Of a stretch of DNA of 6,529 nt, positions 1-5,695 are shown one piece after another. Position 1 is the stretch's first letter, and each line of letters starts with the position of its first letter. A program made the position numbers and the translations under genes. The notes below the pieces were generated by a model. That model was not told the DNA's origin. It made no database searches and worked only from the letters and a program-made list of their open reading frames with translations. This stretch comes from an uncultured Actinomycetes bacterium (GTDB taxonomy: Bacteria > Actinomycetota > Thermoleophilia > Gaiellales > F1-60-MAGs149): assembly GCA_903960645.1 (NCBI GenBank), contig CAJCBN010000183.1, positions 1-6,529 of the forward strand, written 5' to 3'.

Positions 1-446
1 GCGCGACCGTGATCGACCGCAGCGGCAACCGCACGGTCCGCACGTGGACCTTCTCGCTGCCGGTGTCGCCGCCGCCCGCGCCCGCACCCCTGCCGCCGGT
101 AGCACCGGCAGCGCCGGAGGTTGCCAGCGCGGCCACCGAGCCACTGGTAGAGCCGGAGACCGCCGCAGTGACGGCACCGCGACCGCGGCTGACGCTGCTG
201 GCGGAGCGGCAGCGGGTGCGGGCCGGCGGGCAGACGCGCCTGCGCGGCATCGTCGCCGGCACGGGCATTGCCCGCGTGCGGATCGAGGCTCGCGTCGGTC
301 GGCGCTGGCGCCTCGTGGTGGTCGTCCCGGTTGCCGCCGACGGACGCTTCGCGACGCCGGTTCGCCTGCCCGAGCGCGGCGCCTACGACGTCCGGGCACG
401 TGCCCAGTCGCTGCGTTCGCCGGTCCTGCGTCTGACCGCCCGCTGA
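1..446 (+). CDS. Secreted/surface Ig-like domain protein, C-terminal fragment (5' end outside window)
   Basis: The frame is open to the left edge (first full codon at base 3) and ends with TGA at 444-446, so about 147 C-terminal residues are visible. The first ~19 residues contain DRSGNRTVRTWTF, which looks like the closing strands of a bacterial Ig-like domain, so the GTG at base 9 is not a likely start. A low-complexity Pro/Ala/Val/Glu linker follows (residues ~20-62). The last ~85 residues form an Arg/Val-rich segment of alternating polar and hydrophobic stretches, including DGRFATPVRLPERGAYDV, typical of a second beta-sandwich domain. There is no sortase motif, membrane anchor or cysteine in the visible part. 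By family analogy such proteins lie outside the cell and bind or scaffold something, but the ligand cannot be read from this. The next gene starts 42 bp downstream on the same strand, with no terminator-like hairpin between. The beta-domain reading is fairly safe; the exact family is not. Confidence 0.72.
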   Translation, partial: ATVIDRSGNRTVRTWTFSLPVSPPPAPAPLPPVAPAAPEVASAATEPLVEPETAAVTAPRPRLTLLAERQRVRAGGQTRLRGIVAGTGIARVRIEARVGRRWRLVVVVPVAADGRFATPVRLPERGAYDVRARAQSLRSPVLRLTAR

Positions 447-474
447 TCCAGCAGGCGCGATGGACGGCGGCTGC

Positions 475-480
475 TACGTT
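475..480 (+). promoter_or_regulatory. Possible -10 box (TACGTT) of a leaderless helicase mRNA
   Basis: TACGTT fits the actinobacterial TAnnnT -10 pattern and ends 8 nt before the helicase ATG. No Shine-Dalgarno sequence is present in the 25 nt before that ATG, so transcription starting at or next to the ATG would explain how it is translated. I see no convincing -35 hexamer at 16-18 bp spacing, and read-through from the upstream gene is equally possible. This is the weakest of the three leaderless candidates. Confidence 0.33.
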
Positions 481-488
481 GGCGAACG

Positions 489-2684
489 ATGGCTCACGAC
501 CCCCTCGCAGGACTGAATCCCGCCCAGTTGGAGGCCGTCAAGGCCGATCCGGGCCCGCTGCTGGTCGTCGCCGGCGCGGGTTCCGGCAAAACCCGGGTGC
601 TGACGCACCGAATCGCGCATCTCGTGGAGGAGCGCGGCGCCCCGCCGAGCTCGATCCTGGCGATCACCTTCACCAACAAGGCCGCGGGGGAGATGGCGGA
701 GCGCGTCAACGGGCTGCTCGGGCGCTACGCGACCGGGATGTGGGTGATGACCTTCCACGCTGCCTGCGCACGCATCCTGCGGGCCGACGCCACGCGCATC
801 GGGTTCCGCCCGTCGTTCTCGATCTACGACTCCTCGGATCAGGTCCGGCTCGTGCGCTCGATCATCGAGGACGACCTGGGCAAGGACGCCAAGCGCTACC
901 CGGCCCGCGGCGTGCATGCGCGCATCAGTTCCGCCAAGAACCAGCTGCTGTCGCCGCAGCAGTTCATCGACGAGAACGACGGCTACTTCGACACGCTCGT
1001 GGGCGAGGTCTACGCCCGCTATCAGGCGCGTCTGCTCGAGGCCGGCGCGATGGACTTCGACGACCTCCTCGTCCACACGGCGCACCTGCTCGAGCAGATC
1101 CCCGAGTCCCGCGAGAAGTGGCAGCGCGCCTTCCAGCACGTTCTCGTCGACGAGTACCAGGACACGAACCACGCCCAGTACCGGCTGATCCGCTCGCTCG
1201 CCGCTGCGCACAACAGCATCATGGTCGTCGGCGACAGCGACCAGTCGATCTACTCGTGGCGCGGTGCCGACATCCGCAACATCCTCGATTTCGAGAAGGA
1301 CTTCCCCAACGCCCGCACGATCCGCCTCGAGCAGAACTACCGCTCCACGCAGACCATCCTCGACGCCGCCAACGGCGTGATCGCGAACAACACCGACCGG
1401 CAGGAGAAGAACCTCTGGTCGGAGCTCGGCAGGGGGGAGAAGGTGCGGGTGGTGGAGTGCGCCGACGAGCGCAGCGAGGCCCGCTTCGTCGTCGGCCAGA
1501 TCTCGCGCGTGATCGGCGAGGGCGGGTCGCTGCGCGACGTCGCGGTGTTCTACCGCACCAACGCGCAGTCCCGCGCGATGGAAGAGGCGCTCCGCCAGGC
1601 CGACGTGCCGTACCGGATCATCGGCGGCACCGGGTTCTACGACCGCCAAGAGGTCAAGGACGCCCTTGCCTACCTGCGCGCGATCGCCAACCCCAGCGAC
1701 GACGTCTCCCTGCGCCGCATCATCAACGTGCCCCGGCGAGGCATTGGCGACACCACCGTCACCCGCCTGGCCGAGCACGCCGCCACGCTCGGCATCACGC
1801 TGCGCTCGGCCCTCGACGACGCGGATTCCGTCCTGCCGGGCGCCGCGGCGCGCAAGGCCGTGGCGGGGTTCACGGATCTGCTGCAGCGGCTCGAGAACGC
1901 CGCCGGCGCGATGGAGCCCGCCCAGTTGCTCGAGCGAGTCTACGAGGACACGGCGATGATCGAGACGCTGCGCGCGGAGCGCACGCTGGAGGCCAACGGC
2001 CGCATCGAGAACCTCAACGAGCTCCTCGGCGTCGCCCAGTCCTCGATCCACACCGGTGACGCTGAGGCCGACCTCGCGACGTTCCTGCAGGAGCTGAGCC
2101 TCGTGTCCGACGCGGACCAGCTCCCCGACGGCGACGACGATGCCGCGGTGACCATGATGACGCTGCACACGGCTAAGGGCCTTGAGTTCCCGCGCGTCTA
2201 CCTGATTGGCATGGAGGACAACATCTTCCCGCACGCCCGGGCGCTCGAGGAGGCGAACCTCGAGGAGGAGCGTCGCCTCTGCTACGTCGGCATGACCCGC
2301 GCCCGCGAGCAGCTCACCCTCACCTACGCCCGCACGCGCAGCCTGTACGGCCGGCAGGACCACAACCCGCCGTCGACCTTCCTCGGCGAGATCCCACAGG
2401 ACCTGATGGAGGTCGAGCGCGTCGGCTCGCGCGGCGGTACGGCGATGCCGAGCGCACGCTCCTCGTACACGGACCGTGCGCCCGCCAGCGCTCCAGTCCG
2501 CCGAATCGAGCGCGAGCTGCCCAAGGACCTGCCGGTGATCTCCACGGGCGACACCGTCCGCCACCGCAGCTTCGGGGAGGGGATCGTGATCAGCGTGCCG
2601 AGTGCCGAGGAGATCATCGTGCGCTTCCCGACCTCCGGCGAGCGGCGCCTGCACGTCGCGTACGCACCGATCGAGCTGGTCTGA
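489..2684 (+). CDS. pcrA: ATP-dependent 3'-5' DNA helicase, UvrD/PcrA family (SF1A)
   Basis: A complete 731-residue protein, the usual length for PcrA/UvrD. Visible motifs in order: Q motif LNPAQLEAV (9-17, Gln13); Walker A AGAGSGKT (28-35, Lys34); motif Ia TFTNKAAGEM (60-69); Walker B DEYQDTN (221-227, Asp221-Glu222); motif III GDSDQSIYSWRGA (248-260); motif IV QNYRST (282-287, Arg285); the GGTGFYDRQEVKDALAYLRA segment (from about 379) typical of domain 2A; motif V TLHTAKGLEF (558-567); motif VI YVGMTRAR (599-606, Arg604). The C-terminus (GDTVRHRSFGEG, from 687, to the end) is the Tudor-like tail that in PcrA/UvrD contacts RNA polymerase. Family knowledge: it unwinds DNA in nucleotide excision repair and in clearing recombination or replication-transcription conflicts, in the cytoplasm. 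The ATG at 489 starts 8 residues before the Q motif and has no Shine-Dalgarno. PcrA and UvrD cannot be told apart from sequence alone; actinobacterial members are often called UvrD1. Confidence 0.96.
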   Translation: MAHDPLAGLNPAQLEAVKADPGPLLVVAGAGSGKTRVLTHRIAHLVEERGAPPSSILAITFTNKAAGEMAERVNGLLGRYATGMWVMTFHAACARILRADATRIGFRPSFSIYDSSDQVRLVRSIIEDDLGKDAKRYPARGVHARISSAKNQLLSPQQFIDENDGYFDTLVGEVYARYQARLLEAGAMDFDDLLVHTAHLLEQIPESREKWQRAFQHVLVDEYQDTNHAQYRLIRSLAAAHNSIMVVGDSDQSIYSWRGADIRNILDFEKDFPNARTIRLEQNYRSTQTILDAANGVIANNTDRQEKNLWSELGRGEKVRVVECADERSEARFVVGQISRVIGEGGSLRDVAVFYRTNAQSRAMEEALRQADVPYRIIGGTGFYDRQEVKDALAYLRAIANPSDDVSLRRIINVPRRGIGDTTVTRLAEHAATLGITLRSALDDADSVLPGAAARKAVAGFTDLLQRLENAAGAMEPAQLLERVYEDTAMIETLRAERTLEANGRIENLNELLGVAQSSIHTGDAEADLATFLQELSLVSDADQLPDGDDDAAVTMMTLHTAKGLEFPRVYLIGMEDNIFPHARALEEANLEEERRLCYVGMTRAREQLTLTYARTRSLYGRQDHNPPSTFLGEIPQDLMEVERVGSRGGTAMPSARSSYTDRAPASAPVRRIERELPKDLPVISTGDTVRHRSFGEGIVISVPSAEEIIVRFPTSGERRLHVAYAPIELV

Positions 2685-2708
2685 CCTCGCCGTGTGACCG
2701 CCGGGGTC

Positions 2709-2717
2709 TGATAGATT
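2709..2717 (+). promoter_or_regulatory. Extended -10 promoter of the tRNA-Val gene
   Basis: TGATAGATT reads as an extended -10 element: TG, one spacer base, then the hexamer TAGATT at 2712-2717. Transcription would start near 2724, giving a leader of about 5-6 nt before the mature tRNA end for RNase P to remove. No good -35 is visible at 17 bp, which is tolerable for extended -10 promoters. It lies in the 45-bp gap between the helicase stop codon and the tRNA, so the tRNA can be transcribed independently. Confidence 0.5.
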
Positions 2718-2729
2718 CGCCCTCGATCC

Positions 2730-2802
2730 GGGCGATTAGCTCAGTTGGTAGAGCACCGCCTCGACAAGGCGGGGGTCACTGGTTCGAGCCCAGTATCGCC
2801 CA
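2730..2802 (+). tRNA. tRNA-Val (anticodon GAC)
   Basis: A 73-nt cloverleaf folds with no mismatch. The acceptor stem GGGCGAT (2730-2736) pairs with ATCGCCC (2795-2801), with discriminator A at 2802. The D arm is GCTC (2739-2742) / GAGC (2751-2754) with loop AGTTGGTA. The anticodon stem is CCGCC (2756-2760) / GGCGG (2768-2772). The variable loop is GGGTC. The T arm is ACTGG (2778-2782) / CCAGT (2790-2794) with loop TTCGAGC. The seven-base anticodon loop TCGACAA places GAC at 2763-2765, reading Val codons GUC and GUU. CCA is not encoded and must be added after transcription. Oddity: the base 5' of the anticodon (position 33, base 2762) is C, not the near-universal U. Confidence 0.96.
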
Positions 2803-2829
2803 CTCGGATTCCCCGGAGTCCGCCCGGAC

Positions 2830-2857
2830 CGAACGCCGCCCCACCAGGCGGCGTTCG
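2830..2857 (+). terminator. 11-bp GC-rich hairpin after the tRNA, probable terminator
   Basis: CGAACGCCGCC (2830-2840) pairs perfectly with GGCGGCGTTCG (2847-2857) around the six-base loop CCACCA, 28 nt after the tRNA ends. The downstream bases (TCGTTCGGG) are not a true U-tract. This matches the U-poor hairpin terminators common in high-GC actinobacteria rather than a classical intrinsic terminator. The position, just behind a single tRNA gene, supports a role in ending or trimming the tRNA transcript. The rest of the gap to the next gene (2858-3014) holds nothing I can assign. Confidence 0.65.
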
Positions 2858-3014
2858 TCGTTCGGGTACGTGGAAGGCATGCCTCGACCTGCCATCCTTG
2901 CCAACGCGACTCTCGCCCTCGGCGTCGGCGCAGGCAGTACGGGCAGCGTTCTTCTCTGCCGGGATCCGAATTGGCACCGCCACCGCCTACCTGGCGGCCT
3001 GCGGGACTGACGCG

Positions 3015-3302
3015 CTAAGCGCTCTCGTAGATCTCGAGGCGTCGGTCCGACAGCAGCGGGAAGATCTGGCCCGCCACCGTGGCAACGAAGTGGGGGGAGT
3101 CGCAGTGGGCCTGGAAGGCTGCCTCGTCGTCGTACTGCTCGTAGAGGAAGAGCGCGGAGGGATCGGCGGGATCGGTGTGCAGGATGTAGGCCTGACAGCC
3201 GGGCTCGGCGTTGGAGGGGGCGAGCATGGAGTCGGCGAGCTCGCGCACGCGCTGCTCCTCACCCGGGTTGATCGTCCAGCGGACGGCGATGCAATAAGCC
3301 AT
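3015..3302 (-). CDS. ABM-fold putative quinol monooxygenase (YgiN-like small dimeric protein)
   Basis: The product is 95 residues, a typical size for antibiotic-biosynthesis-monooxygenase (ABM) domain proteins, which are dimeric ferredoxin-like folds. The family pattern is easy to see: a first strand AYCIAVRWTINPG (2-14), the helix EEQRVRELADSML (15-27), EPGCQAY (33-39), the strand SALFLYEQYDD (49-59), then FQAHCDSPHF (63-72) with the conserved His66 and His71. Family members oxidise quinols or polyphenolic substrates without cofactor, or act in aldehyde and reactive-species chemistry; the substrate here is unknown. I place the start at the ATG at 3302 because GAGGAG lies 6 nt upstream and the fold begins there. 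An in-frame ATG at 3332 would add ten residues with no ribosome binding site. It is divergent from the GST-like gene, with only 56 bp between the starts, so shared control is possible. Confidence 0.88.
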   Translation of the reverse strand: MAYCIAVRWTINPGEEQRVRELADSMLAPSNAEPGCQAYILHTDPADPSALFLYEQYDDEAAFQAHCDSPHFVATVAGQIFPLLSDRRLEIYESA

Positions 3303-3308
3303 CGAGAG

Positions 3309-3314
3309 CTCCTC
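3309..3314 (-). promoter_or_regulatory. Shine-Dalgarno (GAGGAG) that sets the ABM gene start
   Basis: On the minus strand GAGGAG precedes the ATG at 3302 with a six-base spacer (CTCTCG). This favours the 95-residue product over the longer form starting at 3332. Confidence 0.8.
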
Positions 3315-3346
3315 GTTGTTGATGCGGGGCATCGTCGCACGCCCGG

Positions 3347-3352
3347 TACAGT
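3347..3352 (+). promoter_or_regulatory. -10 box (TACAGT) of a probable leaderless GST-like mRNA
   Basis: TACAGT matches TAnnnT and ends exactly 6 nt before the ATG at 3359, so transcription should begin at or next to the A of the start codon. No Shine-Dalgarno sequence precedes the ATG. A clear -35 is not visible at 17-18 bp. The same 6-nt geometry occurs in front of the gene at 5696. Confidence 0.55.
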
Positions 3353-3358
3353 GCGCGC

Positions 3359-4024
3359 ATGACCGACAGCGCCCGCCTCTTCTTCCTGCCCGGTGCCGGC
3401 TCCTTCGCGCCGCACGTCCTGCTCGAGGAGACCGGGGTGCCGCACGAGCTCGTCCGCGTGGTCCGCGACGAGCACTCGGTGCCGGTTGAGCCAGCGGACT
3501 ACCTTCACCTCAATCCGAGCGGGCGCGTCCCCACGCTGGTCTGGGCCGACGGCATGGTTCAGACGGAGTCCGCGGCGATCTGTCTCGCGCTGGCGGAGGC
3601 GTCGGGGCGCGACAGCCTGGTCCCCGCCATTGGCACGTCCGCCCGGCGGGAAGTGCTCTCGCGTCTCACCTTCCTGACCAACACGGTCCAGATTGCCATC
3701 CTGCGGGCGCGCTATCCCCAACGCTTCGCCGACGACGAAACCGGTCAGGCGTCCGTCGCGGCCCGTGGTAACCGCGACCTGATGGAGTTGCGTGATGGCT
3801 GTGCCGGCTGGTACGCCGACGGCGCGCCGTTCCTGCGCGGTGAGGAACCCGGGGTTGACGACCTGTTTCTCGGCATGCTGATCCGGTGGACGCGCCTCAC
3901 AGACGCACCGTGGTGGGACGAGGCTGCGCTTGGCGCGTTCTACGAGCGCTTCCACGCGCTACCTGCTGTGCAGCGGGCACGCGAGCAGGAGGCGTTCGAA
4001 ATCCGCCCGCCCGCCGGTACCTGA
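3359..4024 (+). CDS. Glutathione S-transferase-like protein
   Basis: The 221-residue product has the GST two-domain layout. An N-terminal thioredoxin-like domain (about 5-80) starts with FFLPGAGSFAPHVLLEETG (8-26), carries the cis-proline loop NPSGRVPTL (52-60, Pro58), and has the QTESAAI stretch (68-74) whose Glu70-Ser71 normally hold the gamma-glutamyl end of glutathione. A helical C-terminal domain follows, with the PGVDDLFLGML segment in the place of the usual N-capping box, and a WTRLTDAPWWDE stretch. In beta-class bacterial GSTs the equivalent N-terminal motif has a catalytic Tyr and Cys (YSPGACS). Here the matching positions are Phe and Gly, leaving Ser15 as the likely thiol-activating residue. 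Most actinobacteria use mycothiol rather than glutathione, so the real thiol or substrate is uncertain. The gene is divergent from the ABM gene and converges on the minus-strand gene ending at 4034, 9 bp away. Confidence 0.87.
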   Translation: MTDSARLFFLPGAGSFAPHVLLEETGVPHELVRVVRDEHSVPVEPADYLHLNPSGRVPTLVWADGMVQTESAAICLALAEASGRDSLVPAIGTSARREVLSRLTFLTNTVQIAILRARYPQRFADDETGQASVAARGNRDLMELRDGCAGWYADGAPFLRGEEPGVDDLFLGMLIRWTRLTDAPWWDEAALGAFYERFHALPAVQRAREQEAFEIRPPAGT

Positions 4025-4033
4025 TCCCAGGCG

Positions 4034-4399
4034 TTAGTGGTCGTGCGCGCTCTCGGGTAGCGACTCGATCGCCGCCACTCCGCGAACCCACGCGTCACCG
4101 TCCGTCGAGAAGACCTCGCCGGCCGAGGCCGTGTGCAGCGTGAGCATCACCGTCGACGGGCGCTCTGCGCCATCAACCTCGCTGCGGAAGATCAGCGCCT
4201 CACCCTGCTCCGCGATCAGCTCGGCCCGTCCCGCAGGTCGCACGTCGGGCATGGCTCCCGCGGGCCCACCGAGGAGCTCCGAGTGGAACGTCCCGTCTGC
4301 CGCGAACGTGTGGCGCGCGGTGAGGTGGAGCATGCCGGCATTGCTCGGCGAGGTGGCGCAAATCGTCACGACGAACTGCAGACCGGCGAGTGGACTCAA
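4034..4399 (-). CDS. Hypothetical protein translationally coupled to gcdH
   Basis: The product is about 121 residues and I do not recognise the family. The TTG start at 4399-4397 overlaps the gcdH stop codon (TTGA), a typical layout for translational coupling, and no earlier start exists in the frame. Internal alternatives are a GTG at about residue 11 and an ATG at residue 23. Third codon positions are strongly G/C-rich, as in the neighbours, which supports real coding. The product is soluble, with no signal peptide or membrane segment. It shows alternating beta-like stretches (LHLTARHTF, GRAELIAEQGEALIFRSEV, STVMLTLHTA) joined by Gly/Pro turns, suggesting a small beta-barrel or sandwich, and ends in ESAHDH. 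One cysteine lies near the N-terminus. Co-transcription with gcdH suggests a link to acyl-CoA metabolism, but that is inference only. It converges with the GST-like gene, 9 bp away, with no hairpin between. Confidence 0.66.
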   Translation of the reverse strand: MSPLAGLQFVVTICATSPSNAGMLHLTARHTFAADGTFHSELLGGPAGAMPDVRPAGRAELIAEQGEALIFRSEVDGAERPSTVMLTLHTASAGEVFSTDGDAWVRGVAAIESLPESAHDH

Positions 4400-5577
4400 C
4401 GGAACGCCTGGATACCCGTCACCGCGCCACCCACGACCAGCGTATGCACCTCGTGCGTGCCCTCGTACGTGACGACGCTTTCGAGGTTGTTCATGTGCCG
4501 GATGACCGGGTACTCAAGCGTGATGCCGTTGCCGCCGAGGATCGAGCGGGCGGAGCGGGCAATCTCAAGCGCGCCGCGGGCGTTGCCCATCTTGCCGAGC
4601 GAGACGTGCTCGGGGCGCAGCCGACCCTCGTCCTTCATGCGGCCGAGGTGCAGCGCCATCAGCATGCCGCGGTTGATCTCGAGGACCATCTCGGCGAGCT
4701 TCTGCTGCGTGAGCTGGTACGACGTGAGCGGCTTCTCGAAGACGATGCGCTCGGTGGCGTACGACAGCGCCTCCTCGTAGCAGGCACGGCCGGCGCCGAC
4801 GACGCCCCAGACGATGCCGTAACGGGCCTCGTTGAGGCACGACAGCGGGCCGCGCAGGCTGGTGGCCTCGGGCAGGCGGTTGGCGTCGGGCACGCGCACG
4901 TCCTGGAACACGAGCTCCGAGGTGACGGAGGCGCGCAGTGACATCTTCTTGTGGATCGCCGGGGCGGTGAAGCCCGGCATGTCCTTCTCCACGAGGAAGC
5001 CGCGGATACCCTCGTCGGTGGCTGCCCAGACGATCGCGACGTCGGCAATCGAGCCGTTCGTGATCCACATCTTGGAGCCGTTGATGACCCAGTCGTCGCC
5101 GTCGCGGCGGGCGAAGGTGCGCATCGAGCCGGGGTCGGAGCCGGCGTCGGCCTCGGACAGCCCGAAGCAGCCAATCAGCTCACCCTTGGCCATGCCCGGG
5201 AGCCAGCGCTCCTTCTGCTCGTCGGAGCCCCAGCGGTGGATCGCGAACATCGCGAGGGAGCCCTGCACCGAGACGGCGCTGCGCAGACCAGAGTCGCCGT
5301 ACTCGAGCTCGTGGTTGATCAGGCCGTAGGCGACGGCGTTGACGCCCGAGCAGCCGTAGCCCTGGAGGTGCGCGCCCATGAAGCCCAGCTGGCCAAGTTC
5401 GGTGAAGACCTCGCGGGGCAGAATGCCCTTGTCGAACCAGTCGCCGACCTCGGGGAGGATGCGCTCGCGAACAACTTCGCGGACCGCATCGCGGATGTCC
5501 TTCTCGTCGTCGCTGAGCAGATGGTCGATCCCGACGAAATCGTGCGGGTCAATTGCCTTATCGCTGGTCGTGGCCAC
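4396..5577 (-). CDS. gcdH: Glutaryl-CoA dehydrogenase (acyl-CoA dehydrogenase family)
   Basis: A 393-residue FAD enzyme with the full acyl-CoA dehydrogenase layout: N-terminal helices, the central beta domain opening with IGCFGLSEADAGSDPGSM (135-152), WITNGSIAD, and a C-terminal helical domain with ARSILGGNGI. It matches glutaryl-CoA dehydrogenases closely along its length: KGYGC-type LQGYGCSGVNAVAYGL (71-86), DSGLRSAVSVQ (95-105) containing the glutarate-carboxylate-binding Arg99 and Ser103, and TYEGTHEVH (370-378) with Tyr371 and the catalytic base Glu372. Reaction: glutaryl-CoA to crotonyl-CoA plus CO2, passing electrons to ETF, in the cytoplasm, in Lys/Trp and aromatic (benzoyl-CoA-type) catabolism. 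The frame stays open to 5853, but the GTG at 5577 is chosen because GGAGG sits 6 nt upstream and the family N-terminus begins there. Its stop overlaps the start of the small gene at 4399. It is divergent from the secreted-protein gene at 5696. Confidence 0.94.
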   Translation of the reverse strand: MATTSDKAIDPHDFVGIDHLLSDDEKDIRDAVREVVRERILPEVGDWFDKGILPREVFTELGQLGFMGAHLQGYGCSGVNAVAYGLINHELEYGDSGLRSAVSVQGSLAMFAIHRWGSDEQKERWLPGMAKGELIGCFGLSEADAGSDPGSMRTFARRDGDDWVINGSKMWITNGSIADVAIVWAATDEGIRGFLVEKDMPGFTAPAIHKKMSLRASVTSELVFQDVRVPDANRLPEATSLRGPLSCLNEARYGIVWGVVGAGRACYEEALSYATERIVFEKPLTSYQLTQQKLAEMVLEINRGMLMALHLGRMKDEGRLRPEHVSLGKMGNARGALEIARSARSILGGNGITLEYPVIRHMNNLESVVTYEGTHEVHTLVVGGAVTGIQAFR

Positions 5578-5583
5578 GGGAAA

Positions 5584-5588
5584 CCTCC
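5584..5588 (-). promoter_or_regulatory. Shine-Dalgarno (GGAGG) that sets the gcdH GTG start
   Basis: On the minus strand the sequence reads TTGGAGGTTTCCC directly before the GTG at 5577: GGAGG with a six-base spacer. This rejects the 92-codon upstream extension, whose translated sequence has no acyl-CoA dehydrogenase character. A weak TAnnnT candidate (TACGCT, minus strand, 5605-5610) lies behind it and could be the gcdH -10 box, but no -35 supports it. Confidence 0.8.
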
Positions 5589-5683
5589 AAGTCGTATGGG
5601 CGGAAGCGTACCGCAGGCTTCCCACCGTGCTGCTTCGCCGAGCGGGGGGCTCCAGCCGTATGTACGCCACGTCCCCGCGGGTG

Positions 5684-5689
5684 TAGCAT
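5684..5689 (+). promoter_or_regulatory. -10 box (TAGCAT) of a probable leaderless secreted-protein mRNA
   Basis: TAGCAT fits TAnnnT and ends exactly 6 nt before the ATG at 5696, the same spacing as for the gene at 3359, and both are followed by CGCGC before the ATG. No Shine-Dalgarno is present. No convincing -35 is seen. It lies in the 118-bp divergent gap shared with gcdH. Confidence 0.52.
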
Positions 5690-5695
5690 CCGCGC

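Noticed and set aside
95..109. A small hairpin GCCGGT-AGC-ACCGGC.
   Set aside because: It sits inside the Pro/Ala linker-coding sequence, where repetitive GCC/CCG codons produce such palindromes.
44..2059. A 671-codon open frame on the plus strand, overlapping the Ig-like fragment and the helicase.
   Set aside because: Its product is an Arg/Ala/Gly-rich low-complexity string with no domain. It is the frame shadow of the PcrA gene, whose motifs are all in the other frame.
474..2654. A 726-codon open frame antisense to the helicase.
   Set aside because: Long antisense frames arise naturally in high-GC genes. The product has no recognisable motif and the sense strand carries a full helicase.
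2717..2735. An inverted repeat TCGCCC / GGGCGA in which the tRNA leader DNA copies the 3' acceptor strand and could compete with tRNA folding.
   Set aside because: The predicted transcription start (about 2724) lies after the left arm, so the arm would not be in the RNA. A 6-bp match at this G+C is easily chance.
2983..2997. A CCGCC-TACCT-GGCGG stem-loop just past the ABM gene stop, considered as its terminator.
   Set aside because: Only 5 bp with no U-tract on the minus strand. It is too weak to call.
2987..3955. A 322-codon minus-strand frame across the ABM and GST-like genes.
   Set aside because: It is a shadow in another frame of two recognisable proteins, with low-complexity Arg/Pro/Ser content.
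5653..5668. The near-palindrome CGTATGTACG in the gcdH/secreted-protein divergent gap, considered as a regulator operator.
   Set aside because: Only four bases per half-site match and there is no second copy or nearby regulator gene to support it.
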